64,000 nt of DNA from Methylophilus sp. 5 (GCF_000515275.1 NZ_KI911560.1:2780124-2844123); one strand, 5' to 3'. Positions 34,457 through 44,949 are shown, numbered from the stretch's first letter. Program-made: numbers and translations. The notes: generated by a model not told the origin, from the sequence alone.

Positions 34457-35221
34457 TTAATCTTCGATGTGTATCACTGGCTGGCGCGTATAGTCACGCC
34501 CTTCAGTCTTGATTTCTGTACTTGCTAGCATGATAGAGTCAGCAATCACCCACAGTACGTTTAATTTAAATTGCAGAATCTCCAGTGCTTTCACTTGCAT
34601 CTCGCGTGACGTACTAAAGTAGTCCAACGTGACACCTAAGCCCTGCTCCACATCACGCCTGGCTTCTGTCAGGCGTTTTTTAAAGTACATCAGGCCTTCT
34701 TCTTTCACCCAAGGATACATACTCGGCCAGGAGCTGATGCGTTGCTGGTGTATATGCGGCGCAAACAATTCGGTCAGGCTTGAGCAGACACTTTCTTGCC
34801 AGGAGCGCTGTTTGGCAAAGTTGATATAGGCATCTACCGCAAATCGCACGCCTGGCGACACTAATTCAAGACTAGTCACTTGCTCACGTGTCAGGCCAAC
34901 GGCTTCGCCCAGCTTGATCCAGGCTTCAATGCCGCCAATCTGGTCATCGACACCATCATGGTCGGTGATACGCACGATCCATTGCTTACGGACTTCTTTG
35001 TCCGGGCAGTTGGATAAAATCGCTGCATCTTTCATTGGAATCGCGATCTGGTAATAAAAACGATTAGCGACCCAGCATTGCAACTGCTCTTTGCTCAACT
35101 TGCCTTCATACATCATCACGTGGAATGGATGATAGATATGGTAACCCTGCCCTTTTTCGCGCAGCTTGGCTTCAAATTCTTCACGGGTCCATGGCAACTG
35201 TGCCTGAGTCACTGCGTTCAT
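34457..35221 (-). CDS. pqqC: Pyrroloquinoline-quinone synthase PqqC
   Basis: A 254-residue cofactor-free oxidase catalysing ring closure and oxidation in the last step of PQQ synthesis. Typical blocks include the N-terminal [38 protein letters not shown] in outline, [18 protein letters not shown], and [15 protein letters not shown] with its active-site histidine. Length matches the family. It follows pqqB by nine bases. It acts in the cytoplasm, and PQQ then serves periplasmic methanol dehydrogenase, which is not in this window. Confidence 0.97.
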   Translation of the reverse strand: MNAVTQAQLPWTREEFEAKLREKGQGYHIYHPFHVMMYEGKLSKEQLQCWVANRFYYQIAIPMKDAAILSNCPDKEVRKQWIVRITDHDGVDDQIGGIEAWIKLGEAVGLTREQVTSLELVSPGVRFAVDAYINFAKQRSWQESVCSSLTELFAPHIHQQRISSWPSMYPWVKEEGLMYFKKRLTEARRDVEQGLGVTLDYFSTSREMQVKALEILQFKLNVLWVIADSIMLASTEIKTEGRDYTRQPVIHIED

Positions 35222-35230
35222 ATTGTTCTC

Positions 35231-36172
35231 CTATAGAATGATGTCCATACCGTCATACGCTACCTCAATATTGTGCTCATTGAGGGTTGCGCGCTCGGTG
35301 GAATCTTCCCTTAAAATCGGGTTGGTATTATTGATATGAATCAGTACTTTACGCACTGGTTTATCCGTACCAAACTTGCCCAACTCTTCTATCATGCCAC
35401 CCGGGCCAGATTGCGGATTGTGGCCGATACTGCGTGCCGTTTTGGTCATCAGGCCCATATCCAGCATCTCGGTGTTGGTCCAGAATGTGCCATCCACCAT
35501 AATGCAATCGGCCTGGTTCATTAAAGGCGGCAAATGCGGCTCAATTTCTGCCAAGCCAGGTGAATACCAGCATTTTTTGCCGGTAGACATTTCTTCAATC
35601 AGCACACCGATGGTGTCACCAGGATGCGGGTCGTTACGGTGCGGAGAGTACGGTGGTGCCGCACTCTTTAATGCCACGGCGGTAAAGCGCAAGTTAGGCA
35701 CACCAGGCACCTCAAAGCTGTGCGCATTGCTGACATCATTGGCATCAATCGCAATTTCATGGTGATTTACACCACAGTAATGACCGAGAATGTTCAAAAT
35801 CTGGTTACCGGTGGTCAGGTCTTCATAGACCATTTTCGTGCAGTAAATCTCGCGCTTAACTTGCCCTTCACGCAACATAAACAAGCCTGTGGTATGGTCA
35901 ATTTGGGCATCGATCAGCACAATGCCCTGAATACCGCTGTCGCGGACTGCGCGGCCAGGCTGCAAAGGTGCGAATTCTTGAATTTGCTGCAAGACATCGG
36001 GCGACGCATTAAACAATACCCAGTCTACGCCATTGCTGGAGACGCAAATAGATGATTGTGTGCGGCGTTTGGCCTTGATGGTGCCTTTGCGCAGCCCATC
36101 ACAATTTGGACAATTACAGTTCCACTGTGGAAAGCCACCGCCAGCCCCAGCCCCTAATACGTGTATATGCAT
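35231..36172 (-). CDS. pqqB: PQQ biosynthesis protein PqqB
   Basis: A 313-residue metallo-beta-lactamase-fold protein. The N-terminus MHIHVLGAGAGGGFPQWNCN with a CNCPNC cysteine group is characteristic. VLIDAQIDHTTGLFMLREG carries the metal-site variant typical of PqqB, and FWTNTEMLDMGLMTKTARS follows near residue 230. It probably hydroxylates the crosslinked intermediate. It is the first gene of the visible pqq operon; no pqqA open frame is found in the 236 bases between its start and the aroG terminator. Confidence 0.97.
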   Translation of the reverse strand: MHIHVLGAGAGGGFPQWNCNCPNCDGLRKGTIKAKRRTQSSICVSSNGVDWVLFNASPDVLQQIQEFAPLQPGRAVRDSGIQGIVLIDAQIDHTTGLFMLREGQVKREIYCTKMVYEDLTTGNQILNILGHYCGVNHHEIAIDANDVSNAHSFEVPGVPNLRFTAVALKSAAPPYSPHRNDPHPGDTIGVLIEEMSTGKKCWYSPGLAEIEPHLPPLMNQADCIMVDGTFWTNTEMLDMGLMTKTARSIGHNPQSGPGGMIEELGKFGTDKPVRKVLIHINNTNPILREDSTERATLNEHNIEVAYDGMDIIL

Positions 36173-36408
36173 AATCGCTCGTTATTCAATTCTGTTAATT
36201 CTTGGTTGCAAGAGAGTGCTAAGCCTCATCATACAACAATTGCTGGTGACTACTCGATGTCCATGACAAGCCTGGTACAACGCTGGCGTGCAATGTCTGT
36301 TAAGTAAGACTGGCATCATACGCATGCGTTGCATGAACAGCCTGCTACTGACAATGATTCCCTGCTCATGATTTTCATGAGCGCGTGGCTGTTTACTGCG
36401 TAGCACGC

Positions 36409-36437
36409 AAAAAAAAAGCCGCGCTCACTGGCGCGGC
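36409..36437 (-). terminator. Intrinsic terminator downstream of aroG
   Basis: Reading leftward, the seven-base stem GCCGCGC / GCGCGGC with a six-base loop is followed by nine T. It separates the aroG end from the pqq operon promoter region. The remaining 236 bases to pqqB (36173-36408) hold no gene I can support. Confidence 0.93.
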
Positions 36438-36456
36438 CTTCTGGTTAAATCATCAA

Positions 36457-37539
36457 TTATTCTTCTGCTGCATGTTTTTCGCGACGCGCTTTGACTGCCG
36501 CAGCCAGCGTTTCCAGCACAGAAACAGAATCGTCCCAGCCCAGACAGGCATCGGTAATCGACTGACCATAATTGAGACTGCACCCTGGTGAGTGATCCTG
36601 ACGCCCCTCGTTTAAATGTGACTCCAGCATCACGCCAATAATACGCGCATCGCCGGTAGACAACTGCTTAGCCACATCATCGACCACTGCGATCTGGTTT
36701 TTGTATTGCTTTTGGCTGTTGCCATGACTGCAATCCACCATCAGCACTGGCGCCAGGCCAGCCTCAGCCAGTTGGTCACACACCGCAGCCACGCTTTGCG
36801 CATCATAGTTTGGCGCTTTACCACCACGCAAAATCACATGGCAGTCTTCATTACCTTTGGTCGCAAAAATGGCAGACTCACCCTCTTTGGTCATCGACAA
36901 AAAGTGGTGCGGGCTGGCCGCGGTTTTAATCGCGTCTATTGCGACTTTAGCGCCGCCGTCGGTGCCATTTTTAAAACCGACCGGGCAGGATAAACCCGAA
37001 GCCAACTCGCGGTGAATTTGTGACTCCGTGGTACGCGCACCAATCGCGCCCCAGCTCACCAGGTCGGCCGTATATTGCGGTGACACCACATCCAGGAACT
37101 CGGTTGCGGCAGGCATGCCAATCTCGTTTACATCCAGCAAAAAGCGGCGCGCTTTTTCCAGGCCCTGATTAATGTCGTAGGTGCCATCCAGGTGCGGATC
37201 GTTAATCAGACCTTTCCAGCCCACTGTGGTGCGTGGTTTCTCGAAGTAAACGCGCATCACGATCAGCAACTCACCTGCCAGCCGCGTACGCACGTCCAGC
37301 AAGCGTTTGGCATACTCCATACCAGCGTCAGTATCGTGAATCGAGCATGGCCCGACAATGACCAGCAAGCGATCATCGCCTTGATGCAAAATGTGGTGAA
37401 TCGCAGTGCGTGTTTTAAGGATGTTTTGGGTGCTGACCGTGCTTTCTTGCAGGCGCGATATTAATTCCGCCGGTTTTACCAGCGGTTTGATTTCTAGCAC
37501 GCGCACATCATCGGTGGCTAATTTTTCGTATAGAGTCAT
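36457..37539 (-). CDS. aroG: 3-deoxy-7-phosphoheptulonate (DAHP) synthase, class I
   Basis: A 360-residue enzyme joining PEP and erythrose-4-phosphate at the entry of aromatic amino-acid synthesis. The blocks LLVIVGPCSIHDTDAGMEYA, VMRVYFEKPRTTVGWKGL and VGFKNGTDGGAKVAIDAI are those of the AroF/AroG/AroH type. HVILRGGKAPNYD and MVDCSHGNSQK are the C-terminal metal and substrate sites. Its ATG overlaps the hisC stop by four bases (ATGA). Which aromatic amino acid inhibits it cannot be told reliably; the symbol is the generic one. Confidence 0.95.
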   Translation of the reverse strand: MTLYEKLATDDVRVLEIKPLVKPAELISRLQESTVSTQNILKTRTAIHHILHQGDDRLLVIVGPCSIHDTDAGMEYAKRLLDVRTRLAGELLIVMRVYFEKPRTTVGWKGLINDPHLDGTYDINQGLEKARRFLLDVNEIGMPAATEFLDVVSPQYTADLVSWGAIGARTTESQIHRELASGLSCPVGFKNGTDGGAKVAIDAIKTAASPHHFLSMTKEGESAIFATKGNEDCHVILRGGKAPNYDAQSVAAVCDQLAEAGLAPVLMVDCSHGNSQKQYKNQIAVVDDVAKQLSTGDARIIGVMLESHLNEGRQDHSPGCSLNYGQSITDACLGWDDSVSVLETLAAAVKARREKHAAEE

Positions 37540-38639
37540 GACTTCAAAATCGTTTCCAGCACTTGCAAGAAGCGTGCATTTTCGCTAAATAAACCAATGC
37601 TGACACGCAAATAATCCGGCATCTCGTAATTGGCCACCGGGCGCACAATCACGCCCTGCTTGAGCAAGGCCTGGTTGACGGCACTGGCGTTGGTCACTTT
37701 AAAGCTGACAAAGTTGCCGTAAGAGGGAATATAGCTTAAGCCCAATTGCTCCAGGCCCTGTGTCACTTGCGTCATGCCAGCCTGGTTGGCTGCGTAGCTG
37801 CGTGCCACAAAGTCTTCATCCTGCAAAGAGACCGTTGCAGCAATCTGCGCCAGGCTATTCACGTTAAATGGTTGGCGCACACGGTTCATCAAGTCGGCCA
37901 AGGTGGCATGCATCACACCAAAGCCCACGCGCAACCCTGCCAGGCCATAGGCCTTGGAGAACGTGCGTGAAATAATCAGGTTTTCAAACTCGGCTAGCCA
38001 ACCGATGGCTTCAGACTTGTCGACAACAGACAAATATTCGTCATAAGCCTCATCCAGCACCACCAATATGTGTTTGGGCACTTGCTGTAAAAAGGCTTTC
38101 AAGTCTGTTTTGCTAATCAGTGTCCCGGTTGGGTTATTCGGGTTCGCAACAAAAATCAATTTGGTTTTAGGTGTAATCGCCTTTAAAAAACCAGGCAGAT
38201 CATGACCAAAATCAACTGCAGGCACGACCACGCCTTTAGCGCCGACCGCCTGCGTCACCAATGGATACACGGCAAAAGCATGCTGGGAATAAATCGTTTC
38301 ATCACCCGCAGTCAAAAAAGCACGCGCAGCCAGCTCCAAAATATCATTGGAGCCATTGCCAAACACAAGTTGTGCCGGTTGCACACCGTATTTATGGCTC
38401 ACGGCATCGCGCAAAGCAAAGCTATTGCCATCGGGATACCGCGCAATGTCATAAATGGCTTCTTCGAGCGCCATTTGTGCTTTGGGGCTCATCCCCAGCG
38501 GGTTTTCGTTAGAGGCCAGCTTAACGATATCGGCCTCATTGAGGCCCATTTCACGCGCCAGCTCACTGATGGGCTTGCCGCCTTGATACGGCGCAATGGC
38601 GCGAATATTGGCTGGTGCTAATTCGGATAAATGAGACAT
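37536..38639 (-). CDS. hisC: Histidinol-phosphate aminotransferase
   Basis: A 367-residue class-I/II PLP aminotransferase. Family blocks include LASNENPLGMSPKA, LVFGNGSNDILELAARAFL and FVANPNNPTGTLIS. The PLP lysine is in SRTFSKAYGLAGLRVGFG. The frame can open at TTG 38648, but ATG 38639 gives the usual start. In Betaproteobacteria this copy lies between pheA and an aromatic gene and may also serve aromatic transamination. It lies nine bases after pheA and overlaps aroG, so the four genes from serC onward are probably one unit. Confidence 0.95.
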   Translation of the reverse strand: MSHLSELAPANIRAIAPYQGGKPISELAREMGLNEADIVKLASNENPLGMSPKAQMALEEAIYDIARYPDGNSFALRDAVSHKYGVQPAQLVFGNGSNDILELAARAFLTAGDETIYSQHAFAVYPLVTQAVGAKGVVVPAVDFGHDLPGFLKAITPKTKLIFVANPNNPTGTLISKTDLKAFLQQVPKHILVVLDEAYDEYLSVVDKSEAIGWLAEFENLIISRTFSKAYGLAGLRVGFGVMHATLADLMNRVRQPFNVNSLAQIAATVSLQDEDFVARSYAANQAGMTQVTQGLEQLGLSYIPSYGNFVSFKVTNASAVNQALLKQGVIVRPVANYEMPDYLRVSIGLFSENARFLQVLETILKS

Positions 38640-38648
38640 GATAGACAA

Positions 38649-39731
38649 CTAAATAATAGCGGCTGGGTAAGAACCCAACACTTTGAGTAATGTAGCGCGC
38701 TCGGCAAGCTCTTTGAGGGCTGCCTGTACGGATGGCTGTTGCTGGTGACCTTCAATATCGACGAAAAAGACGTAATTCCACAAATTTTGACGGGATGGGC
38801 GTGACTCAAGCTTAGTCATGCTTACACCATGGCGAGAAAAAGGCTCCAGTAGCTCTAAAACGGCACCAGGTTTGTTGTGTGCACTCATCACTAGCGATGT
38901 TTTGTCCTGGCCTGAAGGCGCAACCGCATGATTGCCTACCACCAGAAAACGCGTCGTGTTTTTCGGGTCATCCTCGATATTTTCAGCCAGAATGTGCAGG
39001 TCGAACAAGTCAGCAGCACGCTTGCTGGCAATGGCCGCAGCAAATGTACCTTCACTCGCCACCAGTTCATGAATCATTTGTGCCGCACGTGCATTGCTGG
39101 TGACCGCTTCGCGCGCAGCATTCGGCAAGTGCTTGTTTAGCCACTCATGGCATTGCGACAAGGATTGCGCATGAGAAAACACATGGCTGATCTGGCGGAT
39201 ATCCTGCTGCGCTGACAGCAAGCAATGATGCACAGGCAACGTCACTTCACTGATCACTTGCAACGGGCTGGAAAGTAATAAATCAAGCGTAATACCAACT
39301 GCACCTTCGGTAGAATTTTCTACCGGTACGACGCCATAATCGGCCTGGCCTGCTTCTACCGTGCGAAATACTTCATCAATACTGCCGCACACCACGGCCC
39401 CACGCCCTTCGCCAAACTGTTTAAGCGCGGCTTCTTCACTGTAGGTGCCCAAGGGGCCCAAAAAAGCGATGGATAATTCTTTTTCCAGCGCGCGGCAATT
39501 AGACATCACGGCGCGGAAGATATGACTCACGGCCTCAGGCGATAACGGCCCTTGATTGTCAGCCTGCAAGCGCCTAATAATTTGCGCTTCACGCTCCGGG
39601 CGATAAATGACGCCATCATCTTTCAAATGCCCGATCTCACGTGCAAGCGCAGCGCGTGCATTTACCAGCGCCAGCATCTGCGCATCAATAGCGTCAATCT
39701 TGTCTCTAAATTGTTTTAATGAATCAGACAT
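38649..39731 (-). CDS. pheA: Bifunctional chorismate mutase / prephenate dehydratase (P-protein)
   Basis: A 360-residue enzyme making phenylpyruvate from chorismate. An N-terminal AroQ-type mutase of about 85 residues (LKQFRDKIDAIDAQMLALVN) is followed by the dehydratase domain (AFLGPLGTYSEEAALKQF, VVPVENSTEGAVGITLDLL, and TTRFLVVGN with the catalytic Thr). A C-terminal ACT domain has KPGAVLELLEPFSRHGVSMT and the ESRPSRQ phenylalanine-binding motif. It is probably feedback-inhibited by phenylalanine. It follows serC by 23 bases. Confidence 0.97.
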   Translation of the reverse strand: MSDSLKQFRDKIDAIDAQMLALVNARAALAREIGHLKDDGVIYRPEREAQIIRRLQADNQGPLSPEAVSHIFRAVMSNCRALEKELSIAFLGPLGTYSEEAALKQFGEGRGAVVCGSIDEVFRTVEAGQADYGVVPVENSTEGAVGITLDLLLSSPLQVISEVTLPVHHCLLSAQQDIRQISHVFSHAQSLSQCHEWLNKHLPNAAREAVTSNARAAQMIHELVASEGTFAAAIASKRAADLFDLHILAENIEDDPKNTTRFLVVGNHAVAPSGQDKTSLVMSAHNKPGAVLELLEPFSRHGVSMTKLESRPSRQNLWNYVFFVDIEGHQQQPSVQAALKELAERATLLKVLGSYPAAII

Positions 39732-39754
39732 TTGAAGTTAATATTTAAAGTATT

Positions 39755-40834
39755 TTATGAGTGACTTTTTTCGAATGCTTGCATGAACTCAACCAGCGCT
39801 TTAACGCCTTCAATCGGCATAGCGTTATACATGCTGGCGCGCATGCCGCCCACAGAGCGATGACCTTTTAACTGCAACAAGCCATGTGCCTCTGCTGCCT
39901 TTAAAAAAGCGTCATTGAGGCTCTCATCACGCAAACGGAACGGAATGTTCATGCGTGAGCGGTAAGCCGGCTCAATGTCATTGGCATAAAACTCGGTTTG
40001 ATCGAGGTAGTTATATAACAAATTAGATTTGGCAATATTGATCTGCTCAATCGCCTCAACCCCGCCTTGCGCCAGCAACCACTCGAATACCAGGCCTGCA
40101 ATATAAATGCTGTAAGTCGGCGGTGTATTAATCATGCTCTGGTTATCGGCCTGGGTTTTCCAATGGAACACCGCTGGCGTTAAAGGCGAGGCCTGTGCCA
40201 GCAAATCTTCACGCACGATCACCAGGCACAAGCCGGCCGGGCCGATATTTTTTTGTGCACCGCCATAAATCACGCCATATTTCGAAACATCAATCGGACG
40301 CGACAAAATATGTGACGACATGTCAGCCACAATAGGCACACCATGCGTGTCAGGCACATCCAAAAACTCGACACCGTTAATGGTCTCATTGGTGCAGTAA
40401 TGCACGTAAGCCGCGTCTTTGTTGAGCTTCCAGTCCGCAAATGCGGGCACTGTGGTGAAACCGGCTGCTTCGGTACTGGCCGCAATATTGATCTGGCCAT
40501 AGGCTTGGGCATCTTCAACACTGCGCTTGCTCCAGGCGCCGGTGACCACATAGTCGGCGGACTTACCATTGAGCAAGTTCATCGGGATGATGGCATTTTC
40601 AGCAATGGCGCCGCCTTGCAAAAACAAGACTTTGTAGTTGGCTGGAATAGCCAGCAACTGACGTAAATCAGCTTCGGTTTTCTCCAGGATACTGGTGAAC
40701 TCTTTGCCGCGGTGCGACATTTCCATCACGCTCATGCCAGAGCCATGCCAGTCGAGCATTTCGGCCTGGGCACGCTCTAGTACAGGTTTAGGGAGCACTG
40801 CCGGTCCGGCAGAAAAATTAAATATCTGTGTCAT
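39755..40834 (-). CDS. serC: Phosphoserine aminotransferase
   Basis: A 359-residue class-V PLP enzyme of serine and pyridoxal phosphate synthesis. It begins with [17 protein letters not shown] and carries [15 protein letters not shown], the PLP lysine in [19 protein letters not shown] and [16 protein letters not shown] substrate residues near the end. Length is typical. It stands 24 bases after gyrA, the conserved betaproteobacterial order, and before pheA. Confidence 0.97.
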   Translation of the reverse strand: MTQIFNFSAGPAVLPKPVLERAQAEMLDWHGSGMSVMEMSHRGKEFTSILEKTEADLRQLLAIPANYKVLFLQGGAIAENAIIPMNLLNGKSADYVVTGAWSKRSVEDAQAYGQINIAASTEAAGFTTVPAFADWKLNKDAAYVHYCTNETINGVEFLDVPDTHGVPIVADMSSHILSRPIDVSKYGVIYGGAQKNIGPAGLCLVIVREDLLAQASPLTPAVFHWKTQADNQSMINTPPTYSIYIAGLVFEWLLAQGGVEAIEQINIAKSNLLYNYLDQTEFYANDIEPAYRSRMNIPFRLRDESLNDAFLKAAEAHGLLQLKGHRSVGGMRASMYNAMPIEGVKALVEFMQAFEKSHS

Positions 40835-40858
40835 GCCTGTATTTACTCTTCGCTGAGC

Positions 40859-43432
40859 TTATTCTTCGCCATCTTCACCATCATCGTCGGTCTCTACAAT
40901 TTTCTCCAGACCTGACAATTTCTCACCTTCACCCAGATTAATCAGGGTCACGCCTTGTGCGGCACGGCCCATGTCGCGGATTTCTTTGACGCGGGTGCGA
41001 ATCAACACGCCGCCGGTCGTAATCAGCATGATTTCATCGTCAGCCGTGACTAGCCTTGCCGCAACAGCCAAACCGTTACGCTCACTAATCGCAATCGCTT
41101 TCACGCCTTGCGTGCCGCGACCTGAATGACGGAATTCAGACAACACAGTGCGCTTGCCGTAACCATTTTCAGTGGCCACCAACACAGACTGCTGGTCGTT
41201 TTCAGCGATTAATAAAGACAAGACCTGCTGTTTAACAGCGAGTTTCATGCCACGCACACCACGTGTTGCACGACCCATCGGGCGCACATCATCTTCGGTA
41301 AACCAAACTGCTTTACCGCCGTTGGAAACCAGTACAATGTCGTTCTGGCCATTGGTGACTTCAGCGCCAATCAGGTAATCACCCTCATCCAGATTAATAG
41401 CGATGATGCCTGACTTACGCGGGTTCGCAAATTCAGTCAGTGCAGTCTTTTTCACCGTGCCTTTGGCTGTGGCCATAAACACGTAGTGATTTTCATCAAA
41501 CTCTTTGACCGGCAGGATGGCGTTGATTTTCTCGCCCTCTTCCAACGGGAACAGGTTCACAATCGGCTTGCCGCGGCTGACACGGCTACCTTGCGGCACT
41601 TCGTAGACCTTCAGCCAGTAGACACGACCACGGCTGCTAAAACACAGAATGTAATCATGTGTGTTAGCCACAAACATTTTGTCGATGAAGTCATCTTCTT
41701 TAGTTGCAGCAGCCTGCTTACCACGGCCACCACGACGCTGTGCACGGTACTCATCCAGCGGCTGTGATTTCACATAGCCGGTGTGCGATAAAGTCACCAC
41801 CACATCTTGCGGCGTAATCAAATCTTCGAGCGACAAGTCTTGCGTATTTTGTTCAATTTCAGAGCGACGCTTGTCACCAAACATCTTCTGAATCTCGTTC
41901 AACTCTTCCACAATAATAGCCGTCACGCGCTCAGGTTTGGCCAGAATGTCCAGCAAGTCGGCGATCACATCCATCACCTCTTTGTACTCGTTGACAATCT
42001 TGTCTTGTTCCAGACCAGTCAGGCGTTGCAAGCGCATTTGCAGAATTTCTTGTGCCTGCACATCTGACAACTGATAGCCATTTGGCGTTAAACCAAAGTC
42101 AACCGACAAGCCCTCGGGGCGTGAAGCCTCCATGGCTGCACGCTTAAGCATTTCTTCGACCACTGGTGAATTCCAGCTGCGTGCCATCAACTCTTTTTTA
42201 GCTTCCGGGGGTGTAGGTGCGGCTTTGATGATCGCAATCATGTCATCGACGTTAGCCAGTGCTACGGCCAAGCCTTCCAGCACATGGCCGCGATCACGCG
42301 CCTTGCGCAGCTCGAACACGGTACGACGCGTCACCACTTCGCGGCGATGACGCAAAAACGCCTCCAGCATTTGCTTGAGGTTGAGCAAACGTGGCTGGCC
42401 ATCCATCAACGCCACCATGTTCATACCAAACGTATCTTGCAACTGGGTTTGCTTGTAGAGGTTGTTTAAAATCACCTCTGGCACTTCGCCGCGCTTGAGC
42501 TCAATCACCACGCGCATGCCAGATTTGTCAGACTCATCGCGCAGGTCTGAGATACCCTCTATTTTTTTCTCGTTGACCAGTTCGGCGATTTTTTCAATCA
42601 GTGTTTTTTTGTTCACCTGATACGGCAGCTCATCAATAATGATGGACTGACGACCGCCAGCCTTGTCCAGGTCTTCAAAATGGGTACGGCCACGCATCAC
42701 CACGCGGCCACGGCCTGTGCGGTAGCCTTCTTTGACACCCACCGTGCCGTAAATAATGCCAGCCGTCGGAAAGTCCGGCGCCGGGATCAACTCAATCAGC
42801 TCGTCGATAGTGATCTCAGGGTTCTCTAATACGGCAAAACAGGCGTTGAGCACTTCATTCAGGTTATGTGGCGGGATATTGGTCGCCATGCCCACCGCAA
42901 TCCCCGAGCTGCCGTTGATCAGCAGGTTAGGAATACGTGCAGGCATAATCAGCGGCTCATGCTCACTACCATCGTAGTTAGGGCCAAAATCTACGGTTTC
43001 TTTATCAATGTCTGCCAGCAACTCGTGTGCAATTTTAGACATACGGATTTCGGTATACCGCATCGCCGCCGCATTATCACCATCGACCGAACCAAAGTTA
43101 CCCTGGCCATCGACCAGCATGTAACGCAATGAGAAGTTTTGCGCCATACGCACAATGGTGTCATACACCGCAGTGTCGCCGTGCGGGTGGTACTTACCGA
43201 TCACGTCACCGACAATACGGGCAGATTTTTTATAAGGCTTGTTGTAGTCGTTAGACAGCTCGTGCATGGCAAACAACACGCGTCTGTGCACAGGCTTTAA
43301 ACCATCGCGAACATCAGGAAGCGCACGTCCTACAATCACGCTCATGGCGTAATCGAGGTAGCTACGACGCATCTCGTCTTCTAAGCTGATAGGCAGGGTT
43401 TCTTTAGCAAATTGATCTGGAGACTGACTCAT
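40859..43432 (-). CDS. gyrA: DNA gyrase subunit A
   Basis: An 857-residue type II topoisomerase subunit. The catalytic tyrosine is Tyr126 in [11 protein letters not shown]. The quinolone-resistance region reads [17 protein letters not shown], with Thr at the position of E. coli Ser83 and the Asp retained. The GyrA box QRRGGRGKQ is near residue 560, and six beta-pinwheel blades follow with an acidic tail (DDGEDGEE). It introduces negative supercoils with GyrB. It is the first gene of the leftward gyrA-serC-pheA-hisC-aroG set. Thr at the Ser83 site is natural in several proteobacteria and is not by itself evidence of selection. Confidence 0.98.
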   Translation of the reverse strand: MSQSPDQFAKETLPISLEDEMRRSYLDYAMSVIVGRALPDVRDGLKPVHRRVLFAMHELSNDYNKPYKKSARIVGDVIGKYHPHGDTAVYDTIVRMAQNFSLRYMLVDGQGNFGSVDGDNAAAMRYTEIRMSKIAHELLADIDKETVDFGPNYDGSEHEPLIMPARIPNLLINGSSGIAVGMATNIPPHNLNEVLNACFAVLENPEITIDELIELIPAPDFPTAGIIYGTVGVKEGYRTGRGRVVMRGRTHFEDLDKAGGRQSIIIDELPYQVNKKTLIEKIAELVNEKKIEGISDLRDESDKSGMRVVIELKRGEVPEVILNNLYKQTQLQDTFGMNMVALMDGQPRLLNLKQMLEAFLRHRREVVTRRTVFELRKARDRGHVLEGLAVALANVDDMIAIIKAAPTPPEAKKELMARSWNSPVVEEMLKRAAMEASRPEGLSVDFGLTPNGYQLSDVQAQEILQMRLQRLTGLEQDKIVNEYKEVMDVIADLLDILAKPERVTAIIVEELNEIQKMFGDKRRSEIEQNTQDLSLEDLITPQDVVVTLSHTGYVKSQPLDEYRAQRRGGRGKQAAATKEDDFIDKMFVANTHDYILCFSSRGRVYWLKVYEVPQGSRVSRGKPIVNLFPLEEGEKINAILPVKEFDENHYVFMATAKGTVKKTALTEFANPRKSGIIAINLDEGDYLIGAEVTNGQNDIVLVSNGGKAVWFTEDDVRPMGRATRGVRGMKLAVKQQVLSLLIAENDQQSVLVATENGYGKRTVLSEFRHSGRGTQGVKAIAISERNGLAVAARLVTADDEIMLITTGGVLIRTRVKEIRDMGRAAQGVTLINLGEGEKLSGLEKIVETDDDGEDGEE

Positions 43433-43467
43433 TCTTGACCCAATTTATAGTTAAAAGTTATCACGCG

Positions 43468-43476
43468 ATTTTAGCA
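43468..43476 (-). promoter_or_regulatory. Possible extended -10 promoter element of gyrA
   Basis: Reading leftward, TGCTAAAAT forms an extended -10 (TGn plus TAAAAT) about 35 bases before the gyrA start. I find no good -35 at 16-18 bases. An inverted repeat further upstream (about 43500-43530) might overlap it. Confidence 0.35.
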
Positions 43477-43649
43477 TATTTACTGCAATACGGCGCGCCT
43501 AATCACGCCTGGCAGCGCAGGCAGGCGTTAATTAAGCAAACAAAACAAGTGAGAATGATGCGCACGAGTGGCTCACCACATCTGAACGACAGGCTGAGCA
43601 GGCAATCTCTGCCAGCACCTGGGAATTTGAAACTTGAAGCAAAACAATC

Positions 43650-43677
43650 AAAAAAAACCGCGCAAAGGCATGCGCGG
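43650..43677 (-). terminator. Intrinsic terminator downstream of metZ
   Basis: Reading leftward, the seven-base stem CCGCGCA / TGCGCGG with a six-base loop is followed by eight T. It lies 17 bases after the metZ stop. Confidence 0.92.
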
Positions 43678-43694
43678 CTATCTATCTGTTTAGA

Positions 43695-44882
43695 TTAAAA
43701 CTGTGTCAGCAACTGCAAGTCTGCTTTCAAGTCTTCAATATGCTCCAGGCCGACGGCAATCCTCACCAGGTTATCCTTGATGCCGGATTCGGCCCGCGCC
43801 TCGGCGCTGACGCGACTATGGGTGGTACTTGCCGGATGCGTAATCGTTGATTTGGCATCGCCCAAGTTTGCGGTGATCGAAATCAGGCGCGTGGCATCAA
43901 TCAAGGCCCATGCCGCCTCTTGTGCGGTTTGACCAGCGCGCGGCTTCACCTCAAAAGTGACGATGCCGCCACCCAGGCGTTGCTGCTGTTGTGCCAAGGC
44001 ATATTGCGGATGCGATGGCAAGCCCGGGTAATAAACACGGGCGACGCCAGGTTGTTGCTCCAACCATTGCGCCAATGCCAGCGCGCGCACCGCATGCGCC
44101 TCCATACGCACCTGCAAAGTCTCCAGACCCTTAACAAACACCCAGGCATTAAAGGCACTCATGGTCACGCCAGCTGTGCGTAAAAAGCCATAGACGGGTT
44201 CAATGATCGCCTTGCTACCAAGCACGGCACCACCCAGCACCCGGCCCTGGCCATCAATGTATTTCGTTGCCGAGTGAATCACAATATCAGCCCCCAATTT
44301 GAGTGGTTGCTGCAACGCTGGTGTGCAAAAGCAGTTATCGACCGCCAGATAAGCGCCAACGGCGTGGGCGACTTCAGCCAGCTTGGCAATGTCGCCGACT
44401 TCAGTCAGCGGATTAGAAGGCGTTTCGGCAAAAAACAGCTTGGTATTTGGCTTTGATGCGGCTTGCCACGCGCCAACATCAGTCAGCGACACCAATGTGA
44501 CCTCCAACCCCCAGCGTTTGAGAATGTTGGTGAATAATTGCACCGTGGTACCAAATATGCTGCGGGAAGCGACGATATGATCCCCTGCACTGCAAATGCC
44601 CATGATGCACGCCAAAATGGCAGACATGCCACTGGCCGTTGCCACGCACTGCTCTGCCCCTTCCAATGCCGCAAGCTTATCCTGAAACATGGTCACGGTG
44701 GGGTTGGTAAAGCGCGAGTAAATATTGCCTGGTTCGGTGCCGCCAAAACGGGCTGCCGCCTGCGCCGCACTTTTAAAGCGAAAACTGGAATTTAAAAACA
44801 ACGCCTCTGAGTTCTCGCCGAACTCGGTGGTTAAGGTGCCAGCACGTACCGCCAGCGTTTCCAAATGGTATTGATCGTTCAT
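43695..44882 (-). CDS. metZ: O-succinylhomoserine sulfhydrylase
   Basis: A 395-residue Cys/Met-metabolism PLP enzyme making homocysteine from O-succinylhomoserine and sulfide. The N-terminus LETLAVRAGTLTTEFGENSE is typical of MetZ. YSRFTNPTVTMFQDKLAALEGAE, given in outline, and the PLP lysine in IHSATKYIDGQGRVLGG are intact. In Betaproteobacteria metZ commonly follows purF, as here. The 225-base upstream gap holds the purF terminator; I see no known SAM riboswitch there. O-acetylhomoserine as substrate is a possible alternative. Confidence 0.93.
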   Translation of the reverse strand: MNDQYHLETLAVRAGTLTTEFGENSEALFLNSSFRFKSAAQAAARFGGTEPGNIYSRFTNPTVTMFQDKLAALEGAEQCVATASGMSAILACIMGICSAGDHIVASRSIFGTTVQLFTNILKRWGLEVTLVSLTDVGAWQAASKPNTKLFFAETPSNPLTEVGDIAKLAEVAHAVGAYLAVDNCFCTPALQQPLKLGADIVIHSATKYIDGQGRVLGGAVLGSKAIIEPVYGFLRTAGVTMSAFNAWVFVKGLETLQVRMEAHAVRALALAQWLEQQPGVARVYYPGLPSHPQYALAQQQQRLGGGIVTFEVKPRAGQTAQEAAWALIDATRLISITANLGDAKSTITHPASTTHSRVSAEARAESGIKDNLVRIAVGLEHIEDLKADLQLLTQF

Positions 44883-44949
44883 GATTCCTCAAACTTCTGT
44901 CCAGGGCGGACATTCCGGCACAAGCAACATAGGCTTGCGCGTTGGACAA

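Noticed and set aside
36182..36406. 74-residue open frame upstream of pqqB considered as pqqA
   Set aside because: It has none of the PqqA core residues and is too long; its sequence looks random.
43160..43190. Thr at the Ser83 position of GyrA as quinolone resistance
   Set aside because: Thr is the native residue here in several proteobacteria, so it does not show an acquired mutation.
43500..43530. Inverted repeat (ACGCCTG ... CAGGCGT) upstream of gyrA as a regulatory site
   Set aside because: Short and GC-rich with no known operator match. It may be chance or part of an old repeat; noted only because it is near the promoter.
43435..43698. 87-residue open frame upstream of gyrA
   Set aside because: It runs through the metZ terminator hairpin and the gyrA promoter region, has no good ribosome-binding site and no sequence pattern of a real protein.
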